NCBI GenBank assembly: GCA_947492995.1
Contig: CANLOU010000001.1
Coordinates: forward strand, 248,001-312,000
DNA length: 64,000 nucleotides
Source of the DNA: an uncultured Litoreibacter sp.
GTDB lineage: Bacteria; Pseudomonadota; Alphaproteobacteria; Rhodobacterales; Rhodobacteraceae
Direction: 5' to 3'
Under the pieces are notes generated by a model, which worked only from the letters and a program-made list of their open reading frames with translations, had not been told where the DNA came from and did not search any database. Below, piece by piece: positions 54,041 to 61,790 of this stretch (its first letter is position 1; each line of letters opens with the position of its first letter). Both the position numbers and the translations under genes were made by a program.

Positions 54041-54064
54041 GGCTGCAGATCGGGTGGGCTGCTG

Positions 54065-54511
54065 CTACGCCTCCAGCGCGGTAATCATGTCAACGCGGGT
54101 GGCGTGGCGGCCGCCTTCAAACTCGGCGGCCAGAAAGGCCTCCACGATGTCCAGCGCCAGACCCTCGCCCAACACCCGCGCGCCCAGGGCCAACATGTTG
54201 GCATCATTATGGGCGCGGATCATACCTGCCGAGAACGTGTCCATGCAGACGCCGCAGCGGATGCCTTTGACCTTGTTGGCGGCCATCATGATGCCCTGCC
54301 CCGTTCCGCAGACCACGATGCCCAGCGCGCAATCGCCCGAGGCCACCCGCTGCGCCGCCTCCGCCCCGTGTTTGGGGTAGGGCGTGCTTTCAGACGTGGT
54401 GGGGCCGATGTCGACGGCCTCAAAGCCCAGCGTTTCCACATGGGCCGCGATTTTCTGGCGAAGCGCGATGTCGGCGTGGTCGCTGGACAGCACGATGCGT
54501 TTATTGGTCAT
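54065..54511 (-). CDS. rpiB: ribose 5-phosphate isomerase B
   Basis: 148 residues: LSSDHADIALRQKIAAHVE at the start, then DIGPTTSESTPYPKHGAEAA, the active-site segment CGTGQGIMMAANKVKGIRCGVC with the catalytic cysteine near residue 70 and RAHNDANMLALGARVLG. It interconverts ribose 5-phosphate and ribulose 5-phosphate. Length normal. 24 bases downstream of the sugar-kinase gene, likely in one transcript; the pair would feed ribose from nucleosides into the pentose phosphate pathway. Confidence 0.95.
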   Translation of the reverse strand: MTNKRIVLSSDHADIALRQKIAAHVETLGFEAVDIGPTTSESTPYPKHGAEAAQRVASGDCALGIVVCGTGQGIMMAANKVKGIRCGVCMDTFSAGMIRAHNDANMLALGARVLGEGLALDIVEAFLAAEFEGGRHATRVDMITALEA

Positions 54512-54535
54512 TGCTTGGATCCCTTCGGGTTTGGG

Positions 54536-55510
54536 TTAGAACATCGCCTTCAGGTCCGCCTCGGGGCGGGGGCCGATATGGGAAATGACCTCGGACGCCG
54601 CGACGCAGCCCATATGGCCGCAGGTTTGCAGGTCTTTGCCGGTGATGAGGCCGTAGATGAAGCCCGCGGCGAACTGGTCGCCCGCGCCGGTCGCATCCAC
54701 CGGGACCACGGTTTTGACCGGGACATCGACGCGGGTGTCGCCTTGGCGGATCGACACGCCGTCGCCGGAGCGGGTGCAGACCACGAGCGCGCATTCCTTG
54801 GCCGCCGCCTCAAGCGCCGCGTCCACTGTGTCGACCTGATAGAGGGAGAGTAGCTCGGCCTCGTTGCCGATGACGAAGCTGAGGCTGTCGCGGATCAGGG
54901 CGCGGAAATCGTCGCGGTGCCGGTCCACGCAGAAGGGGTCAGACAGCGAAATGCCGGCCTGCGCGCCAGAGCCCACGGCGGCATCGGCGGCGGCGCGGAA
55001 CGCCTCTTTGCCCGCGTCCTTGTCGAACAGGTAGCCTTCGAGGAACAAAACCTCGCAATCGGTGACCACGGCTTGGGGCACGTCCACGGCCGAGACCTCG
55101 GACGAGATGCCCAGATAGGTGTTCATCGACCGCTCCCCATCGGGGGAGACGAAGATCATCGACCGCGACGTGGGCAGCTGCGCGTTTGCCACGGGCGGGT
55201 TGGGGAAGGCGGTGCCCTCATCTGCCAGCGACGCCGCATAGGTCTTGCCCAGCGCGTCATCAGCCACCCGCCCGATGAAGGCCGTTTTGACCCCCAGCAT
55301 GCCGAGGCCCGCCAGCGTGTTGGCAACGGAGCCGCCCGGCGTTTCGACGCGGTCGGTCATGGCGGCATAAAGCACCTCGGCGCGGTCGCGTTCGATCAGC
55401 TGCATGATGCCCTTTTCGATGCCCATATCGTCGAGGAACGTGTCGGTCCCGTGGCTGATGACATCGGACACGGCGTTGCCGATGCCGACCACTTGGTAGG
55501 TCTTGGTCAT
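54536..55510 (-). CDS. PfkB family sugar/adenosine kinase
   Basis: 324 residues. The ribokinase fold has GNAVSDVISHGTDTFLDDMG at the N-terminus, VETPGGSVANTLAGLGMLGVKTAF near residue 57 (PfkB signature 1, G-G-S-x-A-N) and VPVDATGAGDQFAAGFIYGL near residue 268 (signature 2, with the catalytic Asp in G-A-G-D). The pattern is closest to alphaproteobacterial adenosine kinases, although a sugar or fructose kinase is not excluded. Four-base overlap with nth upstream. Confidence 0.88.
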   Translation of the reverse strand: MTKTYQVVGIGNAVSDVISHGTDTFLDDMGIEKGIMQLIERDRAEVLYAAMTDRVETPGGSVANTLAGLGMLGVKTAFIGRVADDALGKTYAASLADEGTAFPNPPVANAQLPTSRSMIFVSPDGERSMNTYLGISSEVSAVDVPQAVVTDCEVLFLEGYLFDKDAGKEAFRAAADAAVGSGAQAGISLSDPFCVDRHRDDFRALIRDSLSFVIGNEAELLSLYQVDTVDAALEAAAKECALVVCTRSGDGVSIRQGDTRVDVPVKTVVPVDATGAGDQFAAGFIYGLITGKDLQTCGHMGCVAASEVISHIGPRPEADLKAMF

Positions 55511-56151
55511 AGGTTTTTATCCTCAAATGGGCAGAGATCGCGGATTAAGCAGTTCCCGCAGATGGGTTTTCGGGCTTTGCACACGTAGCGGCCATGCAGG
55601 ATCAGCCAATGATGCGCGTGGTGTTGGAAGGCGACGGGGATGTGGTCCTCGATCGCGCGTTCCACGGCGTCGACATCCTTGCCGGGGCAGATGCCGGTGC
55701 GGTTGCCGATGCGGAAGATATGCGTATCAACCGCCTGAGACGGGTGGTGCCACCACATGTTCAGCACCACATTGGCGGTTTTGCGGCCCACCCCCGGCAG
55801 CGAGATCAGCGCGGCGCGAGAGCTTGGCACCTCGCCGCCATATTGATCGACAAGGATTTGGCTTAGTTTGATGACGTTTTTGGCCTTGTTGCGGTAAAGC
55901 CCGATGGTCTTGATGTGGTCCATCACCGCATCAAGCCCGAGATCCAGCATCTTCTGCGGCGTGTCCGCGATCTGGAACAGCTTTTCGGTCGCCTTGTTGA
56001 CGCCGACATCCGTGGATTGCGCCGACAGGGCGACGGCCACCACCAGCGTATAGGCGTTGGTGTGGTTCAGCTCCCCCTTGGGTTCGGGCTCATGGGCCTG
56101 AAACCGGGTGAATATCTCGTTGATGGTTGCGTAGTCGAGCTGCTTGGCCAT
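55507..56151 (-). CDS. nth: endonuclease III
   Basis: 214 residues. A DNA glycosylase/AP lyase for oxidised pyrimidines. The helix-hairpin-helix LISLPGVGRKTANVVLN lies near residue 116 with the catalytic lysine, and the catalytic aspartate in AVDTHIFRIGNRTG near residue 143. The iron-sulfur loop C-x6-C-x2-C-x5-C is complete at the C-terminus (C-K-A-R-K-P-I-C-G-N-C-L-I-R-D-L-C). The ATG at 56151 begins the conserved part. It overlaps the sugar-kinase start by four bases. Confidence 0.97.
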   Translation of the reverse strand: MAKQLDYATINEIFTRFQAHEPEPKGELNHTNAYTLVVAVALSAQSTDVGVNKATEKLFQIADTPQKMLDLGLDAVMDHIKTIGLYRNKAKNVIKLSQILVDQYGGEVPSSRAALISLPGVGRKTANVVLNMWWHHPSQAVDTHIFRIGNRTGICPGKDVDAVERAIEDHIPVAFQHHAHHWLILHGRYVCKARKPICGNCLIRDLCPFEDKNL

Positions 56152-56301
56152 GCCGCGCGGTATGCCAAAGGGCGGGCGGCGCGGCAATGGGTGGCGCGCA
56201 TTTTACCTAAAAGCCCGGCACTCGGATTTTTGGCGGTAAGCTTTGTTTAACCCCGGCCCCGCATTCAGGCCCCTGACGCAATTCGGAGCTTTGGGGGCAA
56301 G

Positions 56302-56937
56302 ATGGTTGAACAGATTTGGGACATGAAGACGGCGGGCCTTGGCCCGGGCACCAATATCGAGACCACCGAGGGGCCGGTGCCCGTGGACTGGCTGTCGACC
56401 ACCCATCACGTCGTGACCCGCGACCACGGCCCGCAACCGGTGCTGGCGGTTGAGCCGCATATTTTGCGCCCGTTGGACGGGGCCTATGTCCCGCTGGTGT
56501 CGGTTGCCCCCGGCACCTTTGCCGACGGGACGCCGGACCACCGCCTGATCCTGCCCCCGCATCACCGCCTGCTGCTGGAGGGGCCCGAAATTGCGCTGCA
56601 TTTCGGCAAAAACGCGGCGTTGTGCCATGCCGGCCACCTGGTCGACGGCGTATCGGTGAGCCGGATAAACACCGGCGAGCCCGCCACATTCTATTCGGTG
56701 CTGACCCCCGGCCACGAGATTATCCGCGCCAACGGCGTCTGGGTGGAAACCACCCTGGCCGATAGCGGCAGCGACCTGGTGTCGCTGGACACCCTGTCGC
56801 CCGCCATCTTTGCAAAGCTGCGGCTGCGCAACGGGGCGCATGAGCTGGCACATATGGGCCTCAGCGAATTGGAGGCCCGCATGTTGGCACGGATGCGGCT
56901 GGCCAAGCAGAGCTGGGTTTTCCCCGCCGTGGCCTGA
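56302..56937 (+). CDS. Hint-fold domain protein lacking the N-terminal cysteine
   Basis: 211 residues. GLGPGTNIETTEGPVPVDWL, TRDHGPQPVLAVE, and then PDHRLILPPHHRLLLEGPEIALHFG with FYSVLTPGHEIIRANGVWVE form the Hint domain common in roseobacter RTX-like proteins (PDG-RPVE, D-H-G-P-Q-P, S-P-x-H-R-x-L and H-E-x-x-x-A-N-G-x-x-x-E motifs). The usual C-F-x-P-G-T start reads L-G-P-G-T, so the cysteine needed for self-cleavage is missing. RTX repeats are absent. Alone, with convergent nth to its left; function unknown. Confidence 0.8.
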   Translation: MVEQIWDMKTAGLGPGTNIETTEGPVPVDWLSTTHHVVTRDHGPQPVLAVEPHILRPLDGAYVPLVSVAPGTFADGTPDHRLILPPHHRLLLEGPEIALHFGKNAALCHAGHLVDGVSVSRINTGEPATFYSVLTPGHEIIRANGVWVETTLADSGSDLVSLDTLSPAIFAKLRLRNGAHELAHMGLSELEARMLARMRLAKQSWVFPAVA

Positions 56938-57028
56938 GGGCGGCTGGACGCCTTTGGTCATGTTTCGGGTCGAAATGGGCGGGTTGATCTTTTAGCGTTG
57001 GGGCAATGCAACACAGGACCCCAGACCG

Positions 57029-57910
57029 ATGACCTCCACCGTGACCCATCTTTCAGAGCATCAAGACGAAGGGCAGACCCCGTCCTACCACTATGCCGTG
57101 GTGAAACGCGCCATCGAGATGATCGACGCCGCCGATGGCCACGACCTGTCATTGGAAGACCTGGCCGCCAGGATGCAAATGAGCCCCGCGCATTTTCAGC
57201 GCGTGTTCAGCAAATGGGTGGGCGTGTCGCCCAAACGTTACCAGCAATACCTGACGCTGGGCCACGCCAAGGCGCTGCTGGACGCCAATTTCACCACGCT
57301 TGGCACCGCGGACGCGGTGGGGCTGTCAGGCAGCGGGCGGCTGCATGACTTGTTTGTGCGCTGGGAGGCGATGAGCCCCGGCGAGTTCGCCCTGAAGGGC
57401 GATGGGCTGACGATCTATTGGGGCTGGTTCGAGAGCCCCTTTGGCCCGGCATTGGTGATGGGCACGGCCAAGGGCCTGTGCGGCATCGGCTTTGGCGCGG
57501 AGACGGGCGAGCGGGCGGCGATGGAGGACCTGACCTCGCGCTGGCCCAAGGCCAGCTATGTCGAGGACCCGGTGATGCTGCGCCCCTGGGTGCTGCAGGC
57601 CTTTGGCGCGGACGCCTCAGAACCCACGCCGCTCTACCTGATCGGGGCGCCGTTCCAGATCAAAGTATGGGAGGCCTTGCTGACCATCCCGTCGGGCAAG
57701 ATCACCACCTATTCCGAGATCGCGGGCCATATCGGCACCCCCAAAGCGGTGCGTGCCGTGGGCACCGCCGTCGGGCGCAACCCCATCAGCTGGCTGGTGC
57801 CCTGCCACCGGGCCTTGCGCAAATCGGGCGGCTTGGGCGGGTACCATTGGGGCTTGCCCCGCAAGCGCGCGATGCTGGCTTTTGAGGCCGCGCGCGCGGA
57901 AGCGGGATAG
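57029..57910 (+). CDS. Ada-type AraC/methylated-DNA cysteine methyltransferase
   Basis: 293 residues. Residues about 20-120 are an AraC-type helix-turn-helix (LSLEDLAARMQMSPAHFQRVF, then KRYQQYLTLGHAKALL). Residues about 125-290 are an O6-alkylguanine-DNA alkyltransferase: FQIKVWEALLTIPSGKITTY near residue 213 and the alkyl-acceptor motif LVPCHRAL near residue 260. The N-terminal Cys4 zinc domain of Ada is absent, as in the short Ada-like form. It repairs O6-methylguanine and perhaps regulates transcription. It ends just before palindrome array E. Confidence 0.93.
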   Translation: MTSTVTHLSEHQDEGQTPSYHYAVVKRAIEMIDAADGHDLSLEDLAARMQMSPAHFQRVFSKWVGVSPKRYQQYLTLGHAKALLDANFTTLGTADAVGLSGSGRLHDLFVRWEAMSPGEFALKGDGLTIYWGWFESPFGPALVMGTAKGLCGIGFGAETGERAAMEDLTSRWPKASYVEDPVMLRPWVLQAFGADASEPTPLYLIGAPFQIKVWEALLTIPSGKITTYSEIAGHIGTPKAVRAVGTAVGRNPISWLVPCHRALRKSGGLGGYHWGLPRKRAMLAFEAARAEAG

Positions 57911-57925
57911 ATATTCGGGGCGCCA

Positions 57926-57995
57926 AAAGACTTTTGAAAAGTCTTTCGCCAAATCCTTGAAAAGGATTTGAAGACAATTTTTCGACGAAAAATTG
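57926..57995. repeat. palindrome array E (A/T-rich, three units)
   Basis: Units 57926-57946 (ten-base arms, one-base centre), 57951-57969 (AAATCCTT-GAA-AAGGATTT) and 57975-57995 (ten-base arms, one-base centre). Spacers of 4 and 5 bases, as in arrays A, C and D. Centres are TTTTGAAAA, CTTGAAAAG and TTCGACGAA. Compared with the others, the units are less perfect and A/T-rich. It occupies nearly all of the 91-base gap between convergent genes. Confidence 0.8.
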
Positions 57996-58001
57996 CACCC
58001 C

Positions 58002-58550
58002 CTAGCGAAGGCCTACGCAATCAAGGTCCCACCAGAGTTCGCGATAAACAAGGGTGCCTGTCATCTCGGGCGTGTAAGACGGCAGCCGCACCATTTGTAG
58101 CGCGCGTTCGGGGATGCGCAGGGACGGGCGGCGGATGCCATACGCGCCGGATGGCGCGAACCCGCGCGGCCCGTAGAAGGCAGGATTGCCTTCGAGCAAC
58201 AGGATCGGGGCGGTGGTGCGACCCGCCTCCTGAATGGCATGCGCGACAAGCGCCGTTCCCACGCCCTTGCGCTGCGCCGCAGGGGCCACGCCAAGCGGCG
58301 ACAGAACCAGCACATCCACAATCCGCCCGGGCGCGTCGAGCCAGCCATGCGACATCATGATATGGCCCAGCGCGTTGCCGGACGGGTCCTGCGCCACGAA
58401 GGACAGGCTCGGCAGCGGCGCTTTGAGGCTGCGCAGGCGTTCGACCAGCGCCGGGATAGGCGCGTCCGGGCCGAAGGCCTCTTGGTGGATTTTGGCGATG
58501 GCGCCCGTGTCGCCGGGCTGTTCGGGGCGGAGTGTGAACGCAGTGCTCAT
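58002..58550 (-). CDS. GNAT family N-acetyltransferase
   Basis: 182 residues. The GNAT fold shows LRPEQPGDTGAIAKIHQEAF at the start, LSFVAQDPSGNALGHIMMSH, then VLVLSPLGVAPAAQRKGVGTALVAHA near residue 85 with the acetyl-CoA loop Q-R-K-G-V-G-T, and ILLLEGNPAFYGPRGFAPSG near residue 117. This last pattern (G-N-P-x-F-Y-x-x-x-G-F) marks the YhbS-like branch. The acceptor is unknown. It overlaps the second GFA gene by four bases. Confidence 0.92.
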   Translation of the reverse strand: MSTAFTLRPEQPGDTGAIAKIHQEAFGPDAPIPALVERLRSLKAPLPSLSFVAQDPSGNALGHIMMSHGWLDAPGRIVDVLVLSPLGVAPAAQRKGVGTALVAHAIQEAGRTTAPILLLEGNPAFYGPRGFAPSGAYGIRRPSLRIPERALQMVRLPSYTPEMTGTLVYRELWWDLDCVGLR

Positions 58551-58915
58551 CGTTGCTGATCGTGGCTTTTGAGCTTCGGAAGCTCCGGCAGCCAGTCCTC
58601 GCGGCGAGAGGTCCAGAGCTCATAGGTGGGCGCGAATTGGTTGGGCGCGTCAAACGCGCCGAGGTGGATTTCGACCTCGCGGCCTGTGCGGGCAAAGACG
58701 GAGGAGCCGCAGGTTGGGCAGAAGTGGCGGCCTTGATATGAACCGGTGTCGCCGTCGATTTTGACCACATCCTGCGCGAAAATTGCGGCGGCATAGAAAG
58801 GCGCGCCGTGGTGTTTGCGGCAATCAAGGCAGTGGCAGAGGCCCACGCGGTCCGGCTGGCCGGATGCCGTGACGCGGACCGCGCCGCATATGCAGCCGCC
58901 TTTATAGGTCTCCAT
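58547..58915 (-). CDS. GFA/CENP-V family zinc protein, second copy
   Basis: 122 residues: GGCICGAVRVTASG near residue 6, LCHCLDCRKHHGAP near residue 26 and HFCPTCGSSVFAR near residue 64 provide the Cys ligands of the GFA family. C-terminal W-T-S-R-R-E-D-W-L-P is typical for the short group. It differs clearly from the copy at 18233. The ATG at 58915 (METYKGG) is preferred; an ATG at 58945 would overlap the previous gene. Coupled to the GNAT gene. Confidence 0.88.
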   Translation of the reverse strand: METYKGGCICGAVRVTASGQPDRVGLCHCLDCRKHHGAPFYAAAIFAQDVVKIDGDTGSYQGRHFCPTCGSSVFARTGREVEIHLGAFDAPNQFAPTYELWTSRREDWLPELPKLKSHDQQR

Positions 58916-58920
58916 TTTGA

Positions 58921-59511
58921 CTACCCCCGCTTGCGTGTTCTCCATGTTGATAGCACGGGTTTGATGGCCGCCAATATGACCAATGCGCAAAGACCGGCTT
59001 TGGTGACCGGCTCCATTGTGCCTTGGATCAGCAGCGCGTGCGCCACCGTGCCTGCAATGATGATGACAGCGAGGGATGTGTGGATCAGCCGCCACGTGCG
59101 CGGGCGCAGCTTGCGGCGGCGGGTCGCGAGGATGGCACTCGTAAGCACCGCCCACATCGCAATGACACCCCAAAGCGAGAAGGGCGTGGGGGAGCGGAAA
59201 AGCAGCGCGTCGACGACGTCGGGCGGACTGGTGATCCAAAGCCCCGCGACGTGCAGCGTGACGCACAGGAGCAGTAGCAGGCCCACAACGCCATGGACGC
59301 GGCGGGACTTGGGAAGCGTCAGCGCGGGGAGCATGCCTGCGGCGAGCAGCGGTTGGATCAACAGCAGCCCCAGCGCAAGGATGCCCGCGACGCCAGCGGC
59401 GATGTAGATCGGGTCGCGATACGCCAAAAGCGGGCTGGTGGCGGCGAGTGCGAGCGGCAGTGCGATGGCCGCGACGAGCGCGGCCCAGATCAGGATGGCG
59501 CGGGCTGTCAC
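58921..59511 (-). CDS. ferric-reductase-like transmembrane protein
   Basis: 196 residues, with about six hydrophobic segments. The central helices carry HGVVGLLLLLCVTLHVAGLW near residue 73, with His residues spaced as for heme b, and a second pair in R-L-I-H-T-S-L and VAHALLIQGTME near residues 143 and 158. This matches the heme-binding core of the ferric reductase/YedZ-like family without flavin or NAD domains. It probably transfers electrons across the membrane. It lies between a Tat-exported protein and the GFA gene, with short gaps. Confidence 0.78.
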   Translation of the reverse strand: MTARAILIWAALVAAIALPLALAATSPLLAYRDPIYIAAGVAGILALGLLLIQPLLAAGMLPALTLPKSRRVHGVVGLLLLLCVTLHVAGLWITSPPDVVDALLFRSPTPFSLWGVIAMWAVLTSAILATRRRKLRPRTWRLIHTSLAVIIIAGTVAHALLIQGTMEPVTKAGLCALVILAAIKPVLSTWRTRKRG

Positions 59512-59516
59512 CGGGT

Positions 59517-59990
59517 TCAGACGGGCTTCAGGACGAAGTCCACGTTGAGGCTGGTGTCGCTGGCGCTTGGCAGGATGGGGCGCAGGAAGACGGTTTCGAA
59601 ACCGTCGCCTTCATAGGCCAGATGGCCGTGGGGCTGCCCGAAGGCGGGCACGATTTGCGGCATCTCAAGGCGGAATTCGCCTGCCGCGTTGGTCAGCGTG
59701 GCCCCGTGGCTGCGGGCGTCGCGCTCATGGCCCTCGGTGGTGTGCGCCCAGACCTGGATGCGCTGCCCCTCAAGGGGCGCGCCGTCGCCCGCGCGGCGCA
59801 CGGTGCCGGTCATCCAGAAGCCGCCCCCGCCGATGCGCTCCACGATAGGGGCGCCGGGGCGATAATTATTCGCACCGCCGCGCATTGTGGGCGTGGGCGC
59901 AAGCCCTGCCGCCTGCGTGGGCAGGCCGGTCGCGACAAACGCGCCAGCGGCGGCGAGCAATGTGCGGCGGGTGTGCAATAACTTGGTCAT
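59517..59990 (-). CDS. Tat-exported intradiol-dioxygenase-like protein
   Basis: 157 residues. The N-terminus has T-R-R-T-L-L followed by an Ala-rich hydrophobic stretch, a Tat-like signal. The mature part is a beta sandwich similar to the carbohydrate-binding-like core of intradiol ring-cleavage dioxygenases: FWMTGTVRRAGDGAPLEGQR, IQVWAHTTEGHERDARSHGA, then GEFRLEMPQIVPAFGQPHGHL. The usual Tyr/His iron ligands are not obviously complete, so catalysis is uncertain. Five bases separate it from the ferric-reductase-like gene, suggesting a redox pair. The 261-base gap upstream (59991-60251), shared with the divergent OmpA gene, shows only promoter space. Confidence 0.65.
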   Translation of the reverse strand: MTKLLHTRRTLLAAAGAFVATGLPTQAAGLAPTPTMRGGANNYRPGAPIVERIGGGGFWMTGTVRRAGDGAPLEGQRIQVWAHTTEGHERDARSHGATLTNAAGEFRLEMPQIVPAFGQPHGHLAYEGDGFETVFLRPILPSASDTSLNVDFVLKPV

Positions 59991-60251
59991 CAGACATGTC
60001 CTTCGGCATCGAGTCGCTTTTGCCACCAATATAGGGCCCTTTGGCCGGAAATCGAACCGCGACAGCTGGTCAAACCATTGTGATAGCAGGCAGGCCAAAA
60101 CCCGCCGGCTTGCAGAAGGTTTCAGCATTGTGATGCAGATGGCGGGAAGCTGCCTATCCCCACGCCGTTGTGAGTTGAACCCGGCGCCGCAAGCCACAAC
60201 ATCCTACATCACCGAGCCGCACATCACGCGGCCCCAAAAGGATAGACTGCC

Positions 60252-60887
60252 ATGAAAGCCATTATGATCGCCCTGCCCGCCGCCCTTGCGCTGAGCGCCT
60301 GCGCGCCCGCCGGAGACCCGAACCAACGCGCCAAAAACGGGGCCCTGATCGGGGCCGCCGTGGGCGGGGCCTTGGGGGCCAATTCCACCAGCGACAACAA
60401 GCTTGAGCGCGGCTTGATTGGCGCCGTGATCGGCGGCGCAGTGGGCGGCGCGCTGGGCAACGAGCTGGACAAGCAAGCGGGCGAATTGCGCCGCGACCTG
60501 GACAGCGACATCGGCGTGGTCAACACCGGGTCGGAGCTGCGCGTGACCATGCCGCAAGACCTGCTGTTTGCCACCGACAGCGACCGGCTGCGCGGCGATC
60601 TGGTGCAAGACATCCGCGTGCTGGCAAACAACCTGACCGACTACCCGAATTCAACCGTCATCGTGGTGGGCCATACCGACAGCACCGGCGGGGCCGCCTA
60701 CAACCAGAACCTGTCCGAACGTCGAGCAGGCTCAGTCGCGGCGGTGCTGCGCAGTGAAGGTGTGGCCTCGTCCCGGCTGCGCACCCAAGGCCAGGGAGAG
60801 GCGCAACCCGTTGCGTCCAACGCCACCTCGGCTGGCCGCGCGCAGAACCGCAGGGTGGAGATCATCATCCGCCCCAACGCCGCCTAA
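60252..60887 (+). CDS. OmpA-domain lipoprotein with glycine zipper, copy 1
   Basis: 211 residues. Lipoprotein signal (ALPAALALSAC; lipobox L-S-A-C, Cys at about 17). Residues 28-75 are a double glycine zipper (GALIGAAVGGALGAN; LIGAVIGGAVGGALGNELD). Residues about 95-211 form the peptidoglycan-binding OmpA domain: LLFATDSDRL, VIVVGHTDSTGGAAYNQNLSE, RRAGSVAAVL and the closing NRRVEIIIRPNAA. AAGGATAG precedes the start. A paralogue follows. Envelope stability is the likely role. Confidence 0.93.
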   Translation: MKAIMIALPAALALSACAPAGDPNQRAKNGALIGAAVGGALGANSTSDNKLERGLIGAVIGGAVGGALGNELDKQAGELRRDLDSDIGVVNTGSELRVTMPQDLLFATDSDRLRGDLVQDIRVLANNLTDYPNSTVIVVGHTDSTGGAAYNQNLSERRAGSVAAVLRSEGVASSRLRTQGQGEAQPVASNATSAGRAQNRRVEIIIRPNAA

Positions 60888-61036
60888 AGAATGGCCTGAG
60901 CCACACGAGACCGGCACAAACGATCAAGCAATGATCCGCCGGTCTCGTGATTCCCCTTAACAAACAGGGGTTTGGACGGTAATCTGCCCCCATAACCACG
61001 CCAAAATGGCGGGACACATAACCGAGGCAGGTACCA

Positions 61037-61687
61037 ATGACCCTTAAAACACTGGGCGCAATGGGCGTGGCTGTGCTGAGCTTGAGCGCATGCGACCCCA
61101 CCACATTCGACACATCCAACGTCAACAAGGCCCAAACCGGCGCCATTCTGGGCGGCATTGCAGGCGGCCTGATCGGGGTGTCGAGCGACGATAACAAAAT
61201 TTTGAAAGGCGCGGTTGGCGCCGGGATTGGGGCCGCCGCGGGCGGCGTGATCGGCCACCAGCTGGACAAGCAGGCCCAGGACCTGCGCCGCGACATCCCC
61301 AACCAGGACATCGCCATCGAAAACACCGGCTCGGAGCTGCGCGTGACCTTGCCGCAGGCGCTTTTGTTCGCCTCTGACAGCGCGACGCTGGACCCCGCGC
61401 TGGAAAGCGACCTGACCGCGCTTGCGGGCAACCTGAACAGCTACCCTGACAGCAATGTACGCATCGTGGGCCACACCGACGACAGCGGCTCTGACAGCCA
61501 CAATTACGACCTGTCCGAGCGCCGCGCCTACGCGGTGTCATGGGTTCTGGAAGGCGCGGGCGTGGCCTCAAGCCGCCTGCGCCCCGTCGGCATGGGGGAG
61601 GCGCAGCCCGTGTCCTCCAACCTGACCGAGGAAGGCAAAGCCCAAAACCGCCGGGTCGAGATCATCATTCAGCCCAACGCGGCCTGA
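61037..61687 (+). CDS. OmpA-domain lipoprotein with glycine zipper, copy 2
   Basis: 216 residues. Lipoprotein signal with lipobox L-S-A-C near residue 18, glycine zipper (GAILGGIAGGLIGVSSDDNK; GAGIGAAAGGVIGHQLDKQA) and OmpA domain (TLPQALLFASDSATLDPALE, VRIVGHTDDSGSDSHNYDLSE, then NRRVEIIIQPNAA). About half the residues match the previous gene, including N-T-G-S-E-L-R-V-T. It is a tandem duplicate, 149 bases downstream, with its own upstream gap and a strong terminator after it. Confidence 0.93.
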   Translation: MTLKTLGAMGVAVLSLSACDPTTFDTSNVNKAQTGAILGGIAGGLIGVSSDDNKILKGAVGAGIGAAAGGVIGHQLDKQAQDLRRDIPNQDIAIENTGSELRVTLPQALLFASDSATLDPALESDLTALAGNLNSYPDSNVRIVGHTDDSGSDSHNYDLSERRAYAVSWVLEGAGVASSRLRPVGMGEAQPVSSNLTEEGKAQNRRVEIIIQPNAA

Positions 61688-61707
61688 CCCACGTTCATAC
61701 GGCATGA

Positions 61708-61734
61708 CGGCCCCGCCCTTTGCGGGGCCGTTTT
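61708..61734 (+). terminator. intrinsic terminator of the OmpA gene pair
   Basis: CGGCCCCGC, five-base loop, GCGGGGCCG and four T residues, 20 bases after the stop. Confidence 0.9.
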
Positions 61735-61752
61735 CATTTGCCGGGCAGCCCC

Positions 61753-61775
61753 ATTGGTCATATAATTTGACCAAT
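61753..61775. promoter_or_regulatory. autoregulatory operator of the FadR-type regulator
   Basis: ATTGGTCA-TATAATT-TGACCAAT: perfect eight-base arms with a seven-base spacer, 15 bases before the regulator's start and probably over its promoter (the spacer looks like a -10 box). It shares ATTGGT-x-A-N7-T-x-ACCAAT with the site in front of glcD (37424-37448). Confidence 0.75.
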
Positions 61776-61790
61776 TATCAGGGGGCTGTC

